A DNA stretch of 35,605 nucleotides, from assembly GCA_007026445.1 (NCBI GenBank), contig VDMD01000201.1:1-35605 (forward strand), given 5' to 3'. The notes beneath the pieces were generated by a model. It had not been told where the DNA came from. It ran no database searches and saw only the letters and a program-made list of their open reading frames with translations. This stretch comes from Schizophyllum amplum. Taxonomy: Eukaryota > Basidiomycota > Agaricomycetes > Agaricales > Schizophyllaceae. The translations under genes and the position numbers were made by a program. Within the stretch, counting starts at the first letter, position 1. Each line of letters opens with the position of its first letter. Below are positions 30,032 through 35,605 of this stretch, piece after piece.

Positions 30032-30247
30032 CAGTACTGAAAGTAACCCCTATCCGAAACAGGCCCCCTCACCGAAACGCTCGCTCCCGCCGCGATTTGA
30101 GCACTCCCACCCGTCGAAAAATTCCAGAAAAATGCGCGTAATTAGTTGGAGATACGGTACTATATGTATACAGAATATCACGGTAAAATATGAGCATTGA
30201 GGAGAACAATGCAGAGAACAATGGGGAAAATCGCAGCTCGCCCGTGC
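30032..30247. other. Short flank between the Gypsy element and transposase remnant
   Basis: No gene is seen. It is host sequence once continuous with the bases before 14430. Confidence 0.4.
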
Positions 30248-31245
30248 TCATTCAATAGCGCCGAGCTCTGCACCCATCAGTGGATCTCCAAAGCGTCGTG
30301 TAGCAACTCTACGACGTTTTGAGGGCCTCTCCAGCTCGTCTGCGGTAGGTATCAAAGCCTCTGTATCTGCGGGAGCCTCGTTCTCCTTCTCCGCTGGAGC
30401 TGTGGCCTCGAGAATGAGCTCGGGTAGTTCGCCATTGAACGCATCCATCAGTTCATCGTCCTCAGCGATCTCGTCGGGTCCGATAGACCCTTCTGAGGAT
30501 GAGTCTTCACCTGACTCGCTATCAGACAGCAGATCGTGCTGACTTGCACCAATCCTGCCGCCTCGCCCCCGCCCGGTCCTCGCCCCCGCCCCCGCCCAGA
30601 TGCCGTCCCTCGTGTAGCGCCGTCACTGCGCCCTCGTCCGCGCCTCTCCCGCGACCACGGCCTCTAGAAGCCTCCTTCTTGGCATCCTTGGCGTTTCTCT
30701 CGTCGCGTTTCTCCTTCAAACGCCTTGAAGGTATAAATCCTCGACTCGCCCTGAGGCTGTCGACGATCTGGCTTCTTGTTACGACCTTCCTCGTGCTGCT
30801 GAAGTTCGCGGATGCGGTCGTACTGTAGTGCTACGCGAGTGCGCGAGTGCTCGAGCTCCGTCCCAATCCGTTTCGCCAGCTGGAGGGCCTTAGACGGGGT
30901 CTCACCAGGATCGGCAAGCACATCGGCAAGCTGTGCAAGACCCTTACTTGGCTTGGATGGGTCGCAGGTGGGGGTGGAGGGGATCTCTGAGGGAGAGGAT
31001 GGCGTGATTCGTTGGGACCCGCGCGCTGCTGCTCGTAGTAATGGTGCATGGACCGGCAAGGCCTCCCGGTTCAGTGGATAGATTCTCCTTAGGCACCCAA
31101 CAAAGTGACCTTTAGCTACCACTTTTCCCACAATCTCTGGGGCTAACTGGCCTTTTTCACAGACATCAGATATGTCTGACAGATATTTCTGTACACCGAC
31201 ATCTCTGTTAGACATATCTGATGCGTCCGAGACCTCTGTATACAC
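30248..31245 (-). pseudogene. Pogo-like (DDE_1) transposase C-terminal remnant
   Basis: Three minus-strand frames together read as the end of one protein. The first (from about 31245) has a YPLNREAL box like the W..GIYPLN segment that follows the DDE domain in fungal pogo transposases. A Pro/Ser-rich stretch and an ETPSKALQLAKRIGTELE helix follow. A frame change near 30720 leads to a Lys/Arg-rich and RGRGRG tail. A second change in a G-rich run near 30560-30580 leads to an acidic Ser tail ending at 30248. The catalytic domain is absent. The pogo assignment rests on two short motifs and is moderate. Confidence 0.45.
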
Positions 31246-31440
31246 AGCTATATCTGTGTACGGCTATGTCTAATTCCAGTATTCTCTGCGGGCAGACATC
31301 TCTGTCGTTGTAAATTAAACCCGCAGACGTGTCTGCTTTGCCAGACACTGCTGCAATCAGCTGTAGCTGTACACAGAACTCTCTGCTGCATCAATACATC
31401 TCTGATAACAGAAGTATCTGACTGCTAAATTTATATAGTA
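31150..31440. repeat. Cluster of CAGA..TCTG palindromic words
   Basis: AGACATCTCTGT, AGACATATCTGA, CAGACGTGTCTG, CAGATATTTCTG and similar near-palindromes recur over about 290 bp. No gene is seen here apart from the start of the remnant on the left. Confidence 0.5.
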
Positions 31441-31604
31441 TTGCACCATTTTTGCCTTGAGCCAAGCCAACCTGCATCATCTTCCTGTTCCCTCTTAATT
31501 CAAAGAAACGCCTCACGATAACCTTCAAACGCATGCCACTGTAGTAAGTGAAGATCATAAAGACATTGCAAGGCCCGCTACTCTGGCTACTCGCCGTGGT
31601 TGGC

Positions 31605-34600
31605 CTACTCATTGTCGTCGCCCTCGTCATCGTCACCGTCCTCCTGCACATCGCTGTCCTCCTCCTGGTCGCCCTCCTCCTCCACCTCCTCTTCCTCCTC
31701 CTCATCCTCGTCGTCGTCATTGCTGACCTCGTCGTCCTGCTTCTCGATCTGTCTCCCCTTCCCCTTCTCCTTGAACCGCGCCTGCTGTTGCGTGTGCTCC
31801 GGCGTCGCATCATACTCCTCGTCGTCGCTCAAGTCGACCCACTTCGCCTCCACCTTCGCCTTTGCTGCCTTCCTCTTCTCGCCTTCAACACTATCACCGT
31901 CGCTGGAAGCATCACTGTCTTCGACACTGGGCTCGGGTGCCTGGGCGGCGTCAATTTTGCTAGTCTTCTTCGAGCCGCGCTTTGTGGTCTTTTTCAGCGC
32001 CGCCTTCTTCGGCGCCTTGCCAGCTGGAAGCGCGATATCATCGTCCGAGTCCTGCACATATCCAGCACAGCGCTCCTCCCCCCAGTATGGCTGCCACTTG
32101 TGACGTAGATCCATACGGTCCTTCCTGTCACGCCTGTACGCCAACGAGCGCTCCCTCCAGGTGATGAGAGGCTCGCCCTCCTCCGTCTCCACTATCGGGT
32201 TGAGCGCTAGCCCCTTGAGGTTGTTGCTGACGCACTGCTCCTCCGGCAACGGCACTACAGCTGGCGCCTTGTGCTTCAGCAAGACCTCGTCCGCTTCTTC
32301 GTCACAGAGGCCCCGCACGTCAATTTCCTCCTCGGCTTTCCGCGGCGTTCGAGGATAATGGCCAACCTGGCTCCCCAGCCCTTGCCTTTCGGCTTGTAGA
32401 GGTACTCGTCAGGTTCCCCTATAGGCATCGCGTTCTTCCATTCTTTGGGCCAGCCGGTGACTTTAACGCCCCAGCGGTACGCAATGTCGGGGAACTGGCT
32501 CGCGAGGGAATTGATGTGAATATCACCAGGCTGCGCATTTTTAGAGAAGGTGAATCCCGAGCGTTTCGTTAATCATGCCTGCCCGGATGGTCAGTAAGTA
32601 CGCCTTTTGTGCATCGGATACGCGAGCCAACTTACCAATATCCTCCCGCAAAGCTCCACGCAACAGCCGCATCCCAAGATCCTCCTTGTTGAAGACTTGC
32701 CGCGCGGCGTCCTCCCAGTCCTTCTTGATGAAGTATGGAGTGACCACCTTCATGTCCGTCACCATCTGGCCGTCCTCGTTCAACTGCTGTATCTGTGCCC
32801 AAGGGTTAGCCACCAATTCCCGAGCTGGAGAGTATAGCTGACCGAAGGATGCGCTCCACAATGTCCAGCCCCCCTGCGAACTCGCTTTTGTACGTATCCA
32901 AAATCGTCCCTGAACGTCGGCCCTCCACCAAACATACAGCCCCCGCTGACTTGCCGCCGCGCCCGTGAGTATCGACGATCCAACCAACGGGTGTCATGCC
33001 GTCTTCGAGCACAGTGGACATGGCAAGGCGTGAGTAGTGGTCCGCCGTGTCATGAAGAACGCGGGTCCGTTTATTTGCGCTGCCGGCCTTCTGGCGCGAA
33101 GCGGTCAGGTCGGCCGCATACACCAGCTCCGCCTCGAAGTGCTTCGAGATGGCGGCCTCCGTCGGATTGGGGCCAAGCTCTTGCCATCTTGGCCTTATAA
33201 GCCGCGTCTGCCGCTCTGGTCAGCTCGTCCCGCCGACACTGGTGTAAGATTGATTAGCAAAACTGAGTGGGCGGCAGGAGACATCCCACTTACTGCCACG
33301 TTTGGGGTGCGTAGCTGCGTAGTAGCTGCCGGTACCGGTTGTTACGGTTCTCCTTCCGGGGCCGCACGTTGTCCGGGTGCATCCATCCTTCAGCTGAGAA
33401 GAGCTCGTTCAAAGGTACGTCGTGTTTTGCGGCCAGCGACGACAGATCCTGGAGGTACTTCGTCCCAAGGTTCGGGCTTGCAAACGTATATGTTCGGCGA
33501 TCTTCCCCCCCTTCTTCTTGCCTTTCGCCTTCTCTGCGGCGTCCTGTTTGGGCGCGTGGCTTGGGCTTGGAAGGCCCGGCAACTTGAGATGGGTCTTCCA
33601 CGCCATCGTCCGCCCATGCCGCCTGGTACTCGTCAGCGGTAGGATCCACCGGGCTCGACGTACGACCCTGCACATAGTTGTCCACCGCAGTAGCATAGGC
33701 CTGGCCCCGGCGATGCGTTTCATGGCGGCGGTGTTGTCCTTGCGTGGCGCCTGCCCGTCATTGCGTCCCCCCTGGTCCTTCTGCCGTGGTGCCGGTGGCG
33801 CAACGTTGTTGAGCTTCGCCTTCTTGCTCTTCTTCAAACGCGGTGCTGACCACCCCTCGTCTCCCGACGAGCTCAGGTCGGGGGCCGTCTAAGGATGCAA
33901 ACCGTCGCTTGCCCTTCTCTGCTTGTCGCCCCGGGCTCAGGCATGGGCTCCGCACCGCTCGGCTTCCTCTTTTTCAACGGTGGCTTGGAACCTTCACGGG
34001 GATCACCCTCGCTAGACGAACCGGAGGGAAGTCGTCTTGGGGGGCCTGATTGCGGCCGATCTTCTTTCGCTTCCCCGACGCCAGAGCGGCGAGCTTGTCG
34101 CGACGCTCCTGTAGAGCGATCTGGGAACCCGCGTGTACGCGTCCAGACGCAGGGCCCGGCACAACCTTGGGCCGGCATAGGGTTCTCGCCAGCAGGATCC
34201 GCGAGGCGACGCTTGGCCGGCAAGTCAACGTATGCAATGGAGATGTCTGCAGGTGATCCCCCCTGCCCCGGGCGTCGCACGACATACGGAGGCGCCGGGG
34301 GTAGGGGTGCAGGGGGGGCTCCAGAGGCGCCGTTCGCAGCATCAGCATAGCTCACCTGTAATAGTTCGTGTTAGCGTCTGTGTAAATCACAATGATAACA
34401 ACGCACCCCATTCAAGACCTTGCCAGAGCCTGTCGTCTGGTGCGTCTGGTGCTGCATCGTCTTCCGTGCGGTGGTGGAAGGGGCTTGATGACACGCTCGT
34501 GCGTGCCCGCGGACAGCTTGTCCGGCGTGGGCGCCAGCGCACCGGCGACGCCAGATGACTTGTTCCCAGCAGCCGCGGCAACCTTCTGCTTCGCCCCAGA

Positions 34601-34980
34601 GCGCTCGTCGGTCTTCTTTGGGCCGGTAATCTTGCCCTTGCGGCCACCGGGAGGGCCCACCTTCTCCGGCTGAGTGGCCTGCCCCGCCTTGCCGCCTGGG
34701 GCTCCCGCCTTCCGCGCGCGGCGCCCTGCCCGCCCTTCGGCCTTGTCCTTCGCGTCCTTCGCGTCCGCATCTTCGCGTCCTTCGCGTCCTTCGCGTCCTT
34801 CGCGTCCTTCGCGACCTTCGCGTCCTTCGCGACCTTCGCGACTTCGCGACCTTCGCAGTCCGCGGGGCCCTTCCCGCCCGTGGCGTCCGTCGTAGGTTTC
34901 GCCCCTCGGGTAACCGACCGCGTAACATGCGGGACCGCCTCCGCTTCAGCGAGCTTAGTAGTACGACGAGTGTTCATCAT
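31605..34980 (-). pseudogene. Long unknown Agaricomycete-type gene, degenerate
   Basis: Protein-like segments run along the minus strand but change frame often. From the 5' end: a Lys-Asp-Ala repeat (34746-34855) and basic region; an intron-like segment (GTGCGT near 34406, CTAAC branch, CAG end near 34356); an exon with SYADAANGASG (34355 leftward); QIALQERRDKLAALASG; LSSLAAKHDVPLNELF and WMHPDNVRPRKENRNN (33290-33685); an intron with GTAAGT, TGCTAAT branch and CCAG (about 33292-33240); VYAADLTASRQ and TPVGWIVDTHGRGG; VANPWAQIQQLNEDGQ; DIAYRWGVKVTGWPKEW; and finally an acidic tail ending at 31605. At least five one-base frame changes are seen outside introns, so a pseudogene or an error-prone assembly is likely. 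No function is recognised. Confidence 0.45.
34746..34855. repeat. 9-bp tandem repeat CCTTCGCGT
   Basis: About a dozen copies of CCTTCGCGT or CCTTCGCGA occur. On the minus strand they encode Lys-Asp-Ala or Lys-Val-Ala. Some units are shortened by a few bases, which changes the frame. Confidence 0.75.
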
Positions 34981-35311
34981 ATTCGCTGTAGCGCTGCCGT
35001 TGTCGGTGAGTTTGACGTGGTAAGAAGCAGGAAGAAAACCAAGACGCAGCTGGACAGAAACGTCTGGAGGGCCGATCAGTCTGAGGCCCCAACATCAAGC
35101 CTCGTGTTGGTCCTATTGATGAGATCCCTCCTTCTTGCTTGACCCTGGCTTCGGCACTTTCGGAATATCTGTAATGTTCTCAGCAATTCCACAGCTGGCC
35201 CAAACTACTGCCAAACTCACACGACTCATTCAGGCTGCAGCAAGATACTGGTAATATTGTAAGATTGTACGATAAAAAGCTGGCTGTAAGCGACGACTGC
35301 CCTCAGCGACC
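34981..35311. other. Intergenic spacer
   Basis: No gene is supported between the two minus-strand genes. The segment would contain the promoter of the gene to its left. Confidence 0.35.
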
Positions 35312-35605
35312 CTATTGAGACTGGCAGAAATGGCGACTCAGATCCCCCTTCGACTTCTTGAAGCCAACCCTGTGAACGCATGCCGGGCACAGCACATAGT
35401 AGACGATGGCCCTCGTGTCCATTGAGGTCGGGATCCAAACCAACTCCTCCCTGCCGACCTCCTTGAACGAATGCCTGTTCGTCGGGGAGTTTCTGTAAAC
35501 AACCGCGAACTCAAGGCTCTCGTAGCCGGCAAGGTAGAGTATCGATTCAACGCTGGCGAGGCTGTGCAGGTCAAGCTGCAGAAGAGGGACAGTGGCGGCG
35601 ATGGG
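35312..35605 (-). CDS. C-terminal part of a small zinc-finger-like protein (runs off the right edge)
   Basis: The minus-strand frame is open from the window edge for 97 codons to TAG 35314-35312. It reads like a real protein. After LHSLASVESILYLAG and an aromatic/charged middle (FAVVYRNSP, REELVWIPTS) it ends with CPACVHRVGFKKSKGDLSRH followed by FC. That gives C-x2-C and H-x-C spacing, as in BED or C2HC zinc fingers. It is followed only by QSQ. The start is outside the window. The function is unknown; DNA binding is a guess from the finger. Confidence 0.5.
   Translation of the reverse strand, partial: PIAATVPLLQLDLHSLASVESILYLAGYESLEFAVVYRNSPTNRHSFKEVGREELVWIPTSMDTRAIVYYVLCPACVHRVGFKKSKGDLSRHFCQSQ

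Noticed and set aside
31605..31813. Plus-strand Val/Leu-rich ORF that looks like a membrane protein
   Set aside because: It is the antisense of an Asp/Glu-rich acidic tail, which always gives a hydrophobic shadow.
34746..34855. CRISPR-like or regulatory repeat array
   Set aside because: The units are 9 bp without spacers and encode Lys-Asp-Ala, so it is a coding minisatellite in a eukaryotic gene.

Overview
The window looks like a transposon-rich stretch of a filamentous basidiomycete genome, probably an Agaricomycete. The pointers are high GC, very short GT-AG introns (47 nt in the best case), a chromodomain Ty3/Gypsy element, Ty1/Copia elements primed by an internal methionine-tRNA segment, hAT-like elements and MITEs, and no ordinary housekeeping gene. 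The order or genus cannot be read from the sequence.

Layout. Bases 1-3100 hold Copia material. There is the start of a minus-strand Copia gag with its PBS and LTR. Inserted in that LTR is a complete gag-only LTR retrotransposon (381-1942, identical 136-bp LTRs, 5-bp TSD). Next comes a 5'-truncated plus-strand relative (about 2033-3100). A third member is a solo LTR at 8701-8840. Bases 3101-4819 are a decayed Copia pol, ended by an unrelated LTR (4820-5127) beyond which lies a broken unknown gene (to 6184). Bases 6640-12291 are non-coding: GC-rich direct repeats split by a 1.1-kb hAT-like element (7094-8210), then a 3.3-kb element with roughly 0.9-kb inverted arms (9030-12291). Bases 12398-13000 are a Copia-type LTR carrying a TA-flanked MITE.

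The centrepiece is a recently inserted chromoviral Gypsy element (14435-30026, minus strand, identical 286-bp LTRs, TSD ATGTC). It is about 10.1 kb without its nested insertion. In its own direction it has a 5' LTR, a self-priming PBS, two ORFs ahead of gag, gag, a canonical -1 frameshift site, pol with protease, RT, RNase H, integrase and chromodomain, then a spliced gene on the opposite strand encoding a 366-aa coiled-coil protein, then the 3' LTR. A 5.5-kb hAT-like element (20744-26249) splits gag just before the frameshift site and itself contains a 616-bp hAT MITE (23968-24583), giving three nested levels each dated by TSDs.

Bases 30032-35605 hold a pogo-like transposase remnant, a long frameshifted unknown gene on the minus strand, and the end of a small zinc-finger ORF running off the right edge.

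The most unusual items are the young gag-only retrotransposon family, the antisense spliced gene inside the Gypsy element, and the readable gag-pol frameshift and self-priming signals.
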